From positions 62,001 to 126,000 of the forward strand of contig NZ_JACJTQ010000013.1 of the NCBI RefSeq assembly GCF_014698735.1: DNA of 64,000 nucleotides. The letters are read 5' to 3'. This document shows, in pieces, positions 8,036 to 16,954 of the stretch. Origin of the DNA: Anabaena catenula FACHB-362. GTDB taxonomy: Bacteria > Cyanobacteriota > Cyanobacteriia > Cyanobacteriales > Nostocaceae. The stretch's first letter is position 1. Every line of letters starts with the position of its first letter. The notes under the pieces were generated by a model, which made no database searches, was not told where the DNA came from, and saw only the letters and a list, made by a program, of their open reading frames with translations. Made by a program: the position numbers and the translations under genes.

Positions 8036-9142
8036 ATGACACACAATAATAATTCGAGTAATTCTGGTAATAAGAAAGTCGCTATTCTCATTGAACAAGG
8101 AGTAGAAGATCTAGAATTTATAGTACCTTATAATGGATTAAAGCAAGCCGGAATTGAGGTAGTAGTCCTTGGTTCTCGGATGAATGAAAAATATAAAGGT
8201 AAACGAGGAAAACTGAGCAAACAAGCTGATGCAACCACAACAGAAGCTATAGTTGATGAATTCGCGGCGGTAGTAATTCCTGGTGGTATGGCTCCTGATA
8301 AAATGCGGCTTAATTGTAATACAGTTTGCTTTGTCAGAGAAGCAATGAAGCAAGGTAAATTGATAGCTGCTGTATGTCATGGACCACAAGTTTTAATTGA
8401 AGGTGATTTACTCAAAGATAAACAAATAACAGGATTTACTGCTATTCGCAAAGACATCAGTAATGCTGGAGCAAATTATATAGATGAGCCAGTAGTTGTA
8501 GACGGTAATTTAATTACATCCCGTGAACCTGGTGACTTGGCAATTTTTACAACAGCACTATTAAATCGTTTGGGTTATGGTGGTAAAGAGGCTGGATTAC
8601 CTGATGAGAAAGACACAAGTGCTGAATGGTGGAAATTAGCTGATGCTTGGGGTGGTTCAACAAAGAATGAAATTCTGAAAGGTTTGAATACGGCTTTAGC
8701 TGGTGAACGTTATTCGATGGAAGCTTTAGAACATTATTTAGAAAAAGAATCTGATCAGGAAGTAAGCGCGCTGTTTCAAGAAATGATTTTGAATAAACAG
8801 CACCACATTAAAAAGCTGGAAACTTATCTGAATATATTGCACGAAAAACCATCTTTGGCTGCTAATATCGCTAATCAATATGCCCAATTTAAAACAGCCT
8901 TAACTGGTAGTGATGATATCTATCAAATACGTTGTGCATTAGGTGATATCCAAACAGGTATTGGTGATCTTAGCAATTTGTCGGCAATGTATACTGACCC
9001 CGTAGCCACAGCAATTTTCAAAGAAATTCACAACGATTTAGGTAAAGATGAACAGCGATTAATAGAACTTTATCGGGCGCGGATTGCTGCTGGTATTAAG
9101 CCTCCTACACCAACTTCTGGGGCGGCTGTTACTCTAGGTTAG
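8036..9142 (+). CDS. DJ-1/PfpI-family domain fused to a ferritin-like four-helix domain
   Basis: A 368-residue protein with two domains. Residues about 14-185 are a DJ-1/PfpI type-1 glutamine-amidotransferase-like fold: VAILIEQGVEDLEF, a glutamate-bearing strand, VVIPGGMAPD, and the nucleophile elbow AAVCHGPQVLIE with Cys about 114. Members act as proteases/deglycases or stress proteins. Residues about 205-350 are four long amphipathic helices (EILKGLNTALAGERYSMEAL, then LNKQHHIKKLETYLNIL) resembling the ferritin-like/rubrerythrin group, with several Glu and His that could bind metal. A Gly-rich linker joins them. The fusion suggests an oxidative or carbonyl stress role; substrate unknown. 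A weak hairpin terminator follows at about 9150-9185. Confidence 0.85.
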   Translation: MTHNNNSSNSGNKKVAILIEQGVEDLEFIVPYNGLKQAGIEVVVLGSRMNEKYKGKRGKLSKQADATTTEAIVDEFAAVVIPGGMAPDKMRLNCNTVCFVREAMKQGKLIAAVCHGPQVLIEGDLLKDKQITGFTAIRKDISNAGANYIDEPVVVDGNLITSREPGDLAIFTTALLNRLGYGGKEAGLPDEKDTSAEWWKLADAWGGSTKNEILKGLNTALAGERYSMEALEHYLEKESDQEVSALFQEMILNKQHHIKKLETYLNILHEKPSLAANIANQYAQFKTALTGSDDIYQIRCALGDIQTGIGDLSNLSAMYTDPVATAIFKEIHNDLGKDEQRLIELYRARIAAGIKPPTPTSGAAVTLG

Positions 9143-9149
9143 ATTTGAG

Positions 9150-9185
9150 ATTTTGGAGAGTAATCAAAACATCCAAAATTTTGAT
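9150..9185 (+). terminator. possible weak intrinsic terminator
   Basis: ATTTTGGA at 9150-9157 pairs with TCCAAAAT at 9172-9179, followed by a short T-rich run. The stem is AT-rich, so this is tentative. Confidence 0.35.
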
Positions 9186-9241
9186 TTGATCTGTGGTCAA
9201 GTTAAATGTTGAGTCAAAATATCATACATTTGAGGTTTTTT

Positions 9242-9634
9242 ATGAATCAGTTTTTGAATTTTCTACAAAGAAAATTTTTCCCTTCGATTGTGGTAATTTC
9301 TCTGGTGACTTTTACTTTTTTCGGTTTCCCTGCTTTGAATTATAGTAATTCTCTGGCGCAAGCAGATACTGTGAAAACTCCAGAAGGTATCTATTACAAA
9401 GGTACTCCCGACACGGGAAAAATCAGAAATGACAAGTCAGTAGAAAACGCTCCGAAAAAACTGAAAGAGACGGCTGAAAACATCAAAGAAAGACTAAATC
9501 TTGATGAACCAGTTCCCGATGCGACAAAAGAGTTTTTAGAAGATGTAAAAACAAATGTTGAAAAAACTGTAGAGCCAATTACGGGTAATCGACGCGGTTT
9601 TTATCAAGAAAATGTCCCTGAAAAATCAAAATAA
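9242..9634 (+). CDS. small secreted or membrane-anchored protein of unknown function
   Basis: From ATG at 9242 (GAGG seven bases upstream) the product is 130 residues; the in-frame ATG at 9206 lacks such a site. The N-terminus is basic, then strongly hydrophobic (FFPSIVVISLVTFTFFGFPA), and ends near NSLAQA-DT, a plausible signal-peptidase site. The mature part is charged and helical (APKKLKETAENIKERLNLDEPVPDATKEF and so on), with a lysine/glutamate-rich amphipathic pattern. I do not recognise a family. Its place between the PfpI fusion and the cupin suggests a stress or envelope role, but this is guesswork. Confidence 0.65.
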   Translation: MNQFLNFLQRKFFPSIVVISLVTFTFFGFPALNYSNSLAQADTVKTPEGIYYKGTPDTGKIRNDKSVENAPKKLKETAENIKERLNLDEPVPDATKEFLEDVKTNVEKTVEPITGNRRGFYQENVPEKSK

Positions 9635-9638
9635 CAAT

Positions 9639-9748
9639 AAGTAGCCATCATGAACTGCATACACCAGAACATATGAAAAAAAACTTCTTATTCCCCTCCA
9701 CGAAACAGCGGGGAGGGGTTAGGGGTGGGGTCTTAATTTCAAGTCAGT
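9639..9748 (+). repeat. ~105-bp dispersed repeat, copy A
   Basis: Begins AAGTAGCCATCATGAACTGC, passes through CCCTCCACGAAACAGCGGGG and ends near TTTCAAGTCAG. It recurs inverted at 28585-28685 with a few substitutions and indels (a GGGGA unit is extra here). It contains an in-frame ATG that artificially lengthens the cupin ORF downstream. Confidence 0.85.
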
Positions 9749-9804
9749 TAACAACTTTCTGGCATATTTCTGAATTCACATTGATTAATTGTGGCGGTAA
9801 AAAC

Positions 9805-10146
9805 ATGAGTGATACCAGTGTTAAAAAAGTAGATTCTGCCTATTCTCCAAAAGGTCAACTCGGTCAGAAGTATCTTGCCTCTGGTAAAAATGTTTCCATG
9901 CGTTTGTGGGAAGACGAACAACCAGAAAATGATAAGCAGCCAACTCAAAGAGAATATGAAACTGTTGGGTTTGTAATTAATGGTCGGGCGGAATTGGATA
10001 TTGAGGGACAAAAAATTGTGTTGGAAAGGGGAAGTTCCTGGGTAGTACCAAAGGGTGCGAGGCATTCTTATAAGATTCTGGAACCATTTACTGCAATTGA
10101 GGCGACTAGTCCGCCGGCTCACATTCATGCAAGAGATGAACATTAA
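9805..10146 (+). CDS. small cupin-domain protein
   Basis: A 113-residue single-domain cupin. The two barrel motifs are visible: VSMRLWEDEQ leading to YETVGFVINGRAELDIEGQ, then GSSWVVPKGARHSYKILEPFTAIEA with the second-motif His. The first-motif HxH is not present in standard form, so the metal site may be reduced. The frame is open from 9673, but that 44-residue extension lies in a dispersed repeat and is not protein-like, so I start at ATG 9805. A strong terminator follows. Cupins are too diverse to assign a substrate. Confidence 0.8.
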   Translation: MSDTSVKKVDSAYSPKGQLGQKYLASGKNVSMRLWEDEQPENDKQPTQREYETVGFVINGRAELDIEGQKIVLERGSSWVVPKGARHSYKILEPFTAIEATSPPAHIHARDEH

Positions 10147-10179
10147 ACTGTTTAAATAGTTTAAATATCTAATTACTAG

Positions 10180-10210
10180 CCTCCTTACTTAATAAGTAAG
10201 GAGGTTTTTT
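10180..10210 (+). terminator. strong intrinsic terminator after the cupin gene
   Basis: CCTCCTTACT (10180-10189) pairs with AGTAAGGAGG (10195-10204) across a five-base loop, followed directly by six T. It separates the cupin from ureE. Confidence 0.9.
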
Positions 10211-10278
10211 ATAGATTTATAGTTTTGTGGGACAAGAAAGGTTTAAAATTCATCAAGATATGTATTGATGAATAAATT

Positions 10279-10716
10279 ATGCTAACTTTGACGCAATATA
10301 AACGAACTGACTCCAATGTTGTAGTTAATTTAACTCTCGCACTCACCGCAGAAGAACGCACCCGCAGCCGTCACCGATTTACATTGGAGGATGGTAAAGT
10401 TGTGTTTTTGCGTTTACCGAGAGGTACGGTTTTACATGATGGTGATATTCTCGCTGATGAAAGTCAAAGTAATTTAATCAAAATTATTGCTAAACCTGAA
10501 CCTGTTTTGACTGTGTTTGCTGCCACACCTTTATTATTAAGGGCTGCATATCATTTGGGAAATCGTCATGTACCTGTAGAAATTACTCCAACTTATTTAC
10601 GCTTGTCACCTGATGCAGTTTTACAGGCTATGTTGACACAATTAGGTTTAGAAATTAAGGAAGAAGTTATACCTTTTCAACCAGAATTAGGAGCTTATGG
10701 ACATTCTCACTCATAG
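10279..10716 (+). CDS. ureE: urease accessory protein UreE (nickel metallochaperone)
   Basis: A 145-residue protein that delivers Ni2+ to the UreDFG-urease complex. The N-terminal peptide-binding domain shows [17 protein letters not shown] and [14 protein letters not shown]; the C-terminal metal-binding domain contains [14 protein letters not shown], with the conserved dimer-interface histidine, and the chain ends YGHSHS, a short His tail. It overlaps ureF by 20 bases, indicating co-transcription. Structural urease genes are not in the window. Confidence 0.95.
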   Translation: MLTLTQYKRTDSNVVVNLTLALTAEERTRSRHRFTLEDGKVVFLRLPRGTVLHDGDILADESQSNLIKIIAKPEPVLTVFAATPLLLRAAYHLGNRHVPVEITPTYLRLSPDAVLQAMLTQLGLEIKEEVIPFQPELGAYGHSHS

Positions 10717-11380
10717 TAATTTTTTATCTATTTTACAATTAGCTAGTCCAGCTTTACCGGTGGGAGCTTATAGCTATTCAGAAGGTTTGGAAATGTTGGT
10801 GGAAAATGGCACTATTGCTAATGTGGAAAATCTCAAACATTGGTTAGAAGCTGAGTTACGTTATGGGTCAATTCGGCTAGATACCGCTGTAATGGTAAGA
10901 GGGTTCAATGCTGCTAATATCGATGATGTGGAAGCTTTACGTCGATGGAATTTGTGGTTATCTGCGGTGAGAGATACTGAAGAGTTACGCGCTTCTAGTT
11001 GGCAAATGGGGCGATCGCTCATACAATTATTAGGTAAACTCGCACCAGCAACTTTACCATTAGCTACATCTGTGGGTTATCCTTGCAATTATGCGATCGC
11101 ATTTGGCATTGCTGGCGCTCATTGGCAAATTAGCACAGAAGTTGCATCATTAGCATATCTCCATAGTTGGGCAAATAATTTAATTACTGCGGGAGTTAAA
11201 CTTATTCCTCTAGGTCAAACTGCTGGACAAGAATTATTACTTGGGTTACAAGAATTATTAACTGCTGCAATGGTGGAAATTCTGGCTTTGGAGGATGATG
11301 ATTTGGCTTGTTGTAGTTGGGGGTTATCTTTGGCTAGTATGCAGCATGAAACCCAGTATACTAGGTTGTTTAGAAGTTAA
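10697..11380 (+). CDS. ureF: urease accessory protein UreF
   Basis: A 227-residue all-helical protein that couples UreG GTPase activity to urease maturation. Diagnostic segments are [20 protein letters not shown] near the N-terminus, [15 protein letters not shown], and the C-terminal [21 protein letters not shown]. Length is normal. Its start (ATG 10697) lies within the end of ureE. The gap to ureG is unusually long (137 bp) and filled with heptamer repeats. Confidence 0.95.
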   Translation: MDILTHSNFLSILQLASPALPVGAYSYSEGLEMLVENGTIANVENLKHWLEAELRYGSIRLDTAVMVRGFNAANIDDVEALRRWNLWLSAVRDTEELRASSWQMGRSLIQLLGKLAPATLPLATSVGYPCNYAIAFGIAGAHWQISTEVASLAYLHSWANNLITAGVKLIPLGQTAGQELLLGLQELLTAAMVEILALEDDDLACCSWGLSLASMQHETQYTRLFRS

Positions 11381-11390
11381 ATCAGGGAAT

Positions 11391-11510
11391 AGGTGACAGG
11401 TGACAGGTGACAGGTGACAGGGAATAGGGAATAGGGAATAGGGAATAGGGAATATTTGATAATTTCACAAATAACTAATGACTAATGACTAATAACTAAT
11501 AACTAATGAC
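11391..11510. repeat. composite heptamer-repeat array between ureF and ureG
   Basis: Three different 7-bp units follow each other: GGTGACA (about 11391-11420), GGGAATA (about 11420-11452) and TGACTAA/TAACTAA (about 11477-11510). The array runs right up to the start of ureG and creates a spurious upstream in-frame ATG. Confidence 0.9.
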
Positions 11511-11517
11511 TAATTTT

Positions 11518-12114
11518 ATGAATACATTTCGAGTTGGGGTAGCAGGGCCAGTGGGTTCGGGGAAAACGGCTTTAGTTGATGCTTTGTGTAAGGCTTTACG
11601 CGCACAATATAACTTAGCAGTAGTGACGAATGATATATATACTCAAGAGGATGCCCAGTTTTTGGTGCGTTCTCAGGCGTTGGAGAGCGATCGCATTTTG
11701 GGTGTAGAAACAGGAGGTTGTCCCCATACTGCTATCCGCGAAGATGCTTCCATGAATTTAGCCGCAATTGAACAACTGGAAGAAAAATTCACAGATTTAG
11801 ATTTGGTGTTTTTAGAAAGTGGTGGTGATAATTTAGCTGCTACTTTTAGTCCTGAATTAGTTGATTTAACAATCTATGTGATTGATGTGGCTGCTGGTGA
11901 TAAAATTCCTCGCAAAGGTGGCCCAGGTATTACTAAATCTGATTTATTAGTTATTAATAAAACCGACCTTGCACCCTATGTTGGTGCTGATTTAGGTGTG
12001 ATGGAACGAGATGCAAAAAAAATGCGCGATGAAAAACCTTTCATTTTTACGAATTTGAAAACTCAAGCCGGTTTAGCAGATGTCATTGAATTTGTTACCA
12101 CGCACATTTGCTAA
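11518..12114 (+). CDS. ureG: urease accessory GTPase UreG
   Basis: A 198-residue SIMIBI-class GTPase that supplies energy for nickel insertion into urease. It carries the P-loop [14 protein letters not shown], the nickel-binding CPH in [17 protein letters not shown], the switch [20 protein letters not shown], and the NKTD base-specificity motif in [15 protein letters not shown] start at the second ATG (11518, [11 protein letters not shown]), the usual UreG beginning; the ATG at 11506 lies in a heptamer repeat. A T-rich hairpin follows. Confidence 0.95.
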   Translation: MNTFRVGVAGPVGSGKTALVDALCKALRAQYNLAVVTNDIYTQEDAQFLVRSQALESDRILGVETGGCPHTAIREDASMNLAAIEQLEEKFTDLDLVFLESGGDNLAATFSPELVDLTIYVIDVAAGDKIPRKGGPGITKSDLLVINKTDLAPYVGADLGVMERDAKKMRDEKPFIFTNLKTQAGLADVIEFVTTHIC

Positions 12115-12117
12115 AAT

Positions 12118-12150
12118 AAGACTATTACTCTTTGTTAAAGTCTTTTTTTT
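12118..12150 (+). terminator. probable intrinsic terminator after ureG
   Basis: AAGACT (12118-12123) pairs with AGTCTT (12139-12144) across a 15-base loop and is followed by a run of T to 12150. The stem is short, hence moderate confidence. Confidence 0.5.
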
Positions 12151-12732
12151 AACGTTCGCGAAGCGTGGCGTTAGCCATACCGCAGAGGCGCAGAGGACAC
12201 AGAGAAGGAAGAAAAGGAAGAAATTGTTTAGCTGAACTCTATTGAGTTATAAAACTTTCACAAATTTTATATAGCAATCCTATTTGATTTTTGAAATATA
12301 AGTAGGGTGGGCATTGCCCACCGTAAGCGGGTTTTGGTGAGCTATACGACTAACACCGTTTATAGTTTCAACCCTATTCCCTGTGATATTACAATAATTC
12401 TGTAATCGAAAATTATCGTTGTTTGTCTAGTTTTTGTGGGAGCATCCCAAATGTGTAAGTTTATTTTTTATCTGAGCTTCCAACTGAATACAAAGCATAA
12501 AATAAACGAACCGCGTTCGCGTAGCGTCCCGTAGGGATAGACGCGAAGAGCGCGTTCGCGTAGCGTGCCGAAGGCATAGGTAAGAGGTAAAACAGGTTTT
12601 TTGGGTTAGTTGCGTATATTTTTGCAAAATTGGGATGCTCCCGTTTTTGTGGGCATTGCCCACCCTACACAACTACACAACTTTCAAACCTATTCCCTAT
12701 TCCCTATTCCCTGTTCCCTATTTCTTGCTAGA
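12151..12732. repeat. repeat-filled region between ureG and dnaG
   Basis: No credible gene; a minus-strand ORF at 12427-12672 is made of repeats. Items: a TTCGCGAAGCGTGGCG palindromic fragment (about 12155), a GCGCAGAGG repeat (about 12185), GTGGGCATTGCCCACC palindromes at about 12307 and 12649, the MITE-like segment 12438-12642, and a CCCTATT/CCCTGTT heptamer array at about 12691-12722. Confidence 0.75.
12438..12642. mobile_element. MITE-like segment with 13-bp terminal inverted repeats
   Basis: GGGAGCATCCCAA at 12438-12450 is matched exactly by TTGGGATGCTCCC at 12630-12642. The 205-bp interior has no transposase and contains a GCGTTCGCGTAGCG-type palindromic repeat at about 12508-12580. 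Target-site duplication is not obvious. It could be a non-autonomous element or a relic of an insertion sequence carrying a second repeat. Confidence 0.5.
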
Positions 12733-14616
12733 TTACAATTCTGTAATCGAAAATTCTCGTTGTTTATCTAGTTCTCGGAGTCGCTTTTTTTCAGATGTAA
12801 AGGCTTCACCATAAACTGTAGAGCCAGTTTGTTGCCATTGTTCCCAAAAGTATTGATAGCGTTTTTCTCTTATCATTTTTTCCATACATACAAGAATTTT
12901 TTCTACAACATGAGGAGTACGTATTATATCAAGTTTTGTTTTCTCATTTAAATGAAATAAATGAGCAACTAATACTAATTCTTCTGATAATTCTAAATAT
13001 CGATTTTGCAAACTGGAAATTAAATCAGCTTCGTCTGTTAATTCGGAAATCTGTAACCATAAAAAACGGTGATGAGAAAGGCTCAATTCTAAATTTCGCT
13101 CTTCTAATTCGTTAATTATTACTTGACGTTGTTCTGGACAATGGAGATAAATTTGTAATAATAACGCCTCGGCTCTTTCTAGTAGACTACGTTCTGTATT
13201 TACTAGAGATAGCTTTGGCGTTTTAGGCTCCTGTTTGCGTACTCTTGCACTTGGGCTTTGTACCTTAGTAGGAGCAATTTGAGTTAGTAAGTTCTCAACT
13301 CTTAGAGGAATAAGTCTAGCGTCCCCTAAGCTGAGTATTTCTGCACAGTAGGAAATGTAGTAATTAAGAGTATCACTATTAACTATATTTTGCAAGAGTT
13401 TTACTATTTGTTGCGTGACTTGTTGAAAGTCAGTAGCTTGTCTTAAATCTCTATTTTGAATAATTTGGTCAATCTGCCAATTTAACCATAATGGGGCGTT
13501 GGTTAATAATTGCTGATAATCTGCTGCTGTATGACTATGTAAATATTCATCAGCATCTTTACCGTTGGGTAAGTTAAGAATTTTTAATTGCACTTCGCCT
13601 TGATATGCTAATGTCGCAATTTCACCGATCGCTCTTTCGGCGGCGTTGGTTCCAGCTTTATCAGCATCAAAGTTGAGTACTAGTTGTTTAGAATCGGTGT
13701 AACGCAAGAGTAGACGGACTTGTTCTATGCTTAAAGCTGTTCCCAGAGAAGCGACGGCGTTATTAATTCCCGCAGCATGGAGAGCGATCGCATCAAAGTA
13801 TCCCTCAACTACCACAGCTTGATCTAGTTTAGCAATTCCGTCTTTAGCTTGATCTAGAGCAAATAAGGTTTTACCTTTACTGAAAAGTTCTGTTTCTGGG
13901 GAATTTAAATATTTGGGTTGTTCATCTGTCAGTGTTCTCCCACCAAAAGCAATTACTCGCCCTTGTACGTCACGAATAGGAATCATCAACCGATCCCGAA
14001 ATACATCATAATATCCACCTCCTTCTTTCCTCGGTTTAATCAAACCCGCCTTTTCCACCAATTGCACTGGGTAACGTTTATCTTCCACCAAATACCGATG
14101 CAGGGTTTCCCAACCAGAGGGTGCATAACCTAAACCAAATTGTTGAATTGTCTCTTCTTTAAGTTGGCGACTCTCCTGTAAATACTGCATTACCTTTTGT
14201 TGCTGCGTGTGTCTGAGGGCGTGTTGATAAAATTGGGCTGTGGAAGCCAAAACCTCGTACAACTGCTCACGCAGAGATAACTGGCGCTGTAATTCTTGCC
14301 TTTGTTCTGGTTCTAAGGTTTGTACAGGGACTTGGTAACGTCGCGCTAAGTCTAGTACTACTTCCGTAAAGTGGCGTTTACTCAAATCCATGACAAACTT
14401 AATGGCGTTACCTCCAGCTTGACAACCGAAGCAATAATACATTTGCTTACTGGGGCTGACAGTAAAACTGGGGCTTTTCTCATCATGAAAAGGGCATAAA
14501 CCGACAAAATCTTTTCCGCGCTTCCGTAAGACTACATACTCCGAAACCACATCAACAATATCAGCACGGAGTTTGACTTCTTCAACTGTGTCTGGATGTA
14601 AGCGGGGGATTTGCAT
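12733..14616 (-). CDS. dnaG: DNA primase
   Basis: A 627-residue primase that makes RNA primers at the replication fork. The N-terminal CHC2 zinc finger is complete (C41, H44, C62, C65 in GLCPFHDEKSPSF and YYCFGCQAGG). The RNA-polymerase domain with GLIKPRKEGGGYYDVFRDRLMIP and the TOPRIM core (VVVEGYFDAIAL, LNFDADKAGTNA) follow. The C-terminal ~200 residues are the helicase-interaction region and are less conserved. Length is normal. The upstream 187 bp hold G-rich and GACCAAT heptamer repeats. Confidence 0.97.
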   Translation of the reverse strand: MQIPRLHPDTVEEVKLRADIVDVVSEYVVLRKRGKDFVGLCPFHDEKSPSFTVSPSKQMYYCFGCQAGGNAIKFVMDLSKRHFTEVVLDLARRYQVPVQTLEPEQRQELQRQLSLREQLYEVLASTAQFYQHALRHTQQQKVMQYLQESRQLKEETIQQFGLGYAPSGWETLHRYLVEDKRYPVQLVEKAGLIKPRKEGGGYYDVFRDRLMIPIRDVQGRVIAFGGRTLTDEQPKYLNSPETELFSKGKTLFALDQAKDGIAKLDQAVVVEGYFDAIALHAAGINNAVASLGTALSIEQVRLLLRYTDSKQLVLNFDADKAGTNAAERAIGEIATLAYQGEVQLKILNLPNGKDADEYLHSHTAADYQQLLTNAPLWLNWQIDQIIQNRDLRQATDFQQVTQQIVKLLQNIVNSDTLNYYISYCAEILSLGDARLIPLRVENLLTQIAPTKVQSPSARVRKQEPKTPKLSLVNTERSLLERAEALLLQIYLHCPEQRQVIINELEERNLELSLSHHRFLWLQISELTDEADLISSLQNRYLELSEELVLVAHLFHLNEKTKLDIIRTPHVVEKILVCMEKMIREKRYQYFWEQWQQTGSTVYGEAFTSEKKRLRELDKQREFSITEL

Positions 14617-14624
14617 TTTTTAGG

Positions 14625-14725
14625 TAATGGGGGGGATGGGGACGCGGGGTGGGGACGGGGACGCGGAGGAATCACCAATGACCAATGACCAATGACCAAT
14701 GACCAATGACCAATGACTAATGACT
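14625..14725. repeat. G-rich and GACCAAT heptamer arrays
   Basis: A GGGGACG-type G-rich stretch is followed by about six GACCAAT units and TGACTAA variants, between the divergent dnaG and amidase genes. Confidence 0.85.
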
Positions 14726-14803
14726 ATTATATTCTTGTTGTGAGAACCCGAATAATCGATAAAATTGCAAAAGAAAAGAGCTTAACAACGGGAAACATCA
14801 AAA

Positions 14804-16156
14804 ATGGGACGTATTTTTATTTCGGCGGCGCATGGGGGCAAAGAAGCGGGCGGAATTGATTCTGGTGCGATCGCAGGTGGTACTACTGAAGCGAAAGAAA
14901 TGATTCTTTTACGGGATTTGATTGTTACAGAACTGAGATCCCGGACTGTGGAAGTGTTAGCTGTTCCTGATGATTTAAGTGCTGCTCAAACTATTACCTG
15001 GATTAATTCTCGCGCTCGTTCCACTGATGTGACGGTAGAAATTCACTCTGATGCGGCTAGTAGTCCTAGTGTCCGGGGGGCTAGTGTTTTCTATATTGCC
15101 AACAACAATATCCGCAAGCAAAATGCAGAGATGTTGCTGATGGGATTGTTGCGCCGTGTGCCTCAATTACCCAATCGTGGCGTTAAACCTGATACAGATA
15201 GTGGCTTAGGTAGTTTAAGATTTTGTCGTCAGACTGCGATCGCTGCATTATCACTACAAGTAGGTTTTATTAGCAGTCCAGATGATCGAACTTTACTACA
15301 AACTCGTCGCCGTGATTTTGCTTTAGGAATTGTTGATGGATTAATAGCTTGGAGTCGAGCAGTTGATCCCAATCCTGGAAGTCCCGTAGAACCAAATTAT
15401 CCACCAATTAATATCAATATCAATGGACAAAATTACGCAGAGCAAGGAGTACTGATTAATGGCAACTCTTATATCCCCATTGATTTAGTAGATCGGTTAG
15501 GGCTTGATTTATCAAAATCGCCTAATGTCCGCCGTATTACCTATCGCCGCATAGTTTATATCAAAGCCATAGAACTTCGAGATTTTAATATTTCTGTTGC
15601 CTGGGATAGTGCCAATAGTGCTGTCAAATTACGCTCAATTTCAACAGTTTCTCCAGGACAGAGTGACAAAATTATTGCCTATGGCTATACCTCAGAAATA
15701 CAGCTACAAATCTTTTTAAAGAACAATAATGAAAACGCCTTGACCCAGTTTCCTGATGTGCCGAAACTTTATCGAGAAGAAGCTGCTCTCGAAGGAGTAA
15801 ACCATGATCTTGCCTTTTGTCAAATGTGTTTAGAAACTGGATTCTTACGTTTTGGTGGTGATGTCAAACCTCAACAAAATAACTTTGCTGGATTAGGAGC
15901 GATAGGTGGTGGCGCACAAGCAGCATCTTTTCCTAGTGCCAGAATTGGTGTCAGAGCGCATATTCAACATTTGAAAGCCTACGCCAGTTTAGAACCTTTA
16001 GTACAACAAGAAGTAGATCCCCGATTTAGATTTGTCACCAGGGGTATTGCTCCATCAGTTGATAAACTATCAGGAAGATGGTCAGCAGATTTAGATTATG
16101 GTACAAAAATTAAAGCCTTATTTAAACGACTTTATGAATCAGCCGGATTGCTTTGA
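14804..16156 (+). CDS. two-domain peptidoglycan hydrolase: amidase_3-like plus glucosaminidase-like
   Basis: A 450-residue protein without an evident signal peptide. Residues 1-185 resemble N-acetylmuramoyl-L-alanine amidases: zinc-ligand candidates are H10 (SAAHGGKE), E29 (GGTTEAKE) and H81 (VEIHSDAA). The position that normally carries the catalytic Glu in the (L)VE-GF(I)S motif is Gln here (LSLQVGFISSPDD, Q152). Residues about 205-285 look like a copper-amine-oxidase-N-type beta domain (VLINGNSYIPIDLVDRLGL). Residues about 300-445 resemble a glucosaminidase (EGVNHDLAFCQMCLETGFL, then QQNNFAGLGA). It probably remodels cell wall, with the glucosaminidase half the likelier active part. Confidence 0.85.
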   Translation: MGRIFISAAHGGKEAGGIDSGAIAGGTTEAKEMILLRDLIVTELRSRTVEVLAVPDDLSAAQTITWINSRARSTDVTVEIHSDAASSPSVRGASVFYIANNNIRKQNAEMLLMGLLRRVPQLPNRGVKPDTDSGLGSLRFCRQTAIAALSLQVGFISSPDDRTLLQTRRRDFALGIVDGLIAWSRAVDPNPGSPVEPNYPPINININGQNYAEQGVLINGNSYIPIDLVDRLGLDLSKSPNVRRITYRRIVYIKAIELRDFNISVAWDSANSAVKLRSISTVSPGQSDKIIAYGYTSEIQLQIFLKNNNENALTQFPDVPKLYREEAALEGVNHDLAFCQMCLETGFLRFGGDVKPQQNNFAGLGAIGGGAQAASFPSARIGVRAHIQHLKAYASLEPLVQQEVDPRFRFVTRGIAPSVDKLSGRWSADLDYGTKIKALFKRLYESAGLL

Positions 16157-16255
16157 TTGATGAATTTGAGATATTTCTGAAACTTCTGCACCTAAAGCTC
16201 GTCTATACCAATGTACTCAAATCACAAATATTATTTACAACAGACGAGGATTTTT

Positions 16256-16747
16256 ATGCGCTTACCTATTGCTATCGGTGCGGGATTACTAATTTCTTTT
16301 GGGTCGTATTTACCATTAATTTCTCAACCACCTATTCAAGTAGCAAAAGCACAATCATCTAACTCAAATGTCAAAAAATTAAGAATTAATAAAAAACTAT
16401 GGAATCGTCAAAATGTATCTAAATATAGCTATCAATTGACGCGAAGTTGTTTCTGCACAAAAGAAGCTAGAGGACCTGTGATTATTGAAGTTAATAATGG
16501 TATGACAACTTCTGTGATTTCTGTAGAAACTGGCAACCCTGTTGATCCAGAATTATTCAAACAATATGATACTATCCCTAAACTGTTTAGTGTAGTTAAA
16601 GATGCGATCGCTCGTAAAGCAGATAGTTTGACGGTGAAATACAACCCCAAACTTGGCTACCCAACTCAAATTAACATTGATTATAGCGCACAGATGGCAG
16701 ATGAAGAATTATATTTGACAGTTGAAAATTTTAAGGTGCTGCAATAA
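16256..16747 (+). CDS. secreted DUF6174-like protein
   Basis: From ATG at 16256, with GAGG upstream, the product is 163 residues. A basic start and a hydrophobic stretch (IAIGAGLLISFGSYLPL) followed by VAKAQS form a typical signal peptide. The mature domain has the pattern LWNRQNVSKYSYQLTRSCFC near its start, GPVIIEVNNGMTTSV, and DAIARKADSLTVKYNPKLGYPTQINIDY, which matches the small DUF6174 family. The function of that family is unknown. Two cysteines close together (SCFC) could form a disulfide outside the cell. Confidence 0.75.
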   Translation: MRLPIAIGAGLLISFGSYLPLISQPPIQVAKAQSSNSNVKKLRINKKLWNRQNVSKYSYQLTRSCFCTKEARGPVIIEVNNGMTTSVISVETGNPVDPELFKQYDTIPKLFSVVKDAIARKADSLTVKYNPKLGYPTQINIDYSAQMADEELYLTVENFKVLQ

Positions 16748-16809
16748 CTCATCTATTTCGCTGTCACAATAGGCTTTATCAATTAAAACCTGTTTAACTT
16801 GGAAATACT

Positions 16810-16838
16810 ATAGAGACGTTTCCGGAACCGTCTCTGTA
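16810..16838. repeat. short palindromic hairpin between convergent genes
   Basis: AGAGACG at about 16811 pairs with CGTCTCT at about 16836, with a TTTCCGGAAC core and one mismatch. T-rich sequence follows, so it may serve as a terminator for the gene ending at 16747. Confidence 0.55.
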
Positions 16839-16954
16839 TTAATTTTCATGATTGTGATCATTTAATTTACAGCGTATTCCAGGCAAATGAAATACAAGAT
16901 TTAGTTACAAAGGTAAATAAAAAGCTGGTTTTACTGCTGTTTCCTGCTGTATGT

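Noticed and set aside
9673-9804. Upstream extension of the cupin frame
   Set aside because: Lies in a dispersed repeat also present at 28585-28685; the translation (RGGVRGGV) is repeat-derived.
12427-12672. 81-codon minus-strand ORF
   Set aside because: Made of the MITE-like ends and palindromic repeats; reads repeats such as RHATRTRSS, not a protein family.
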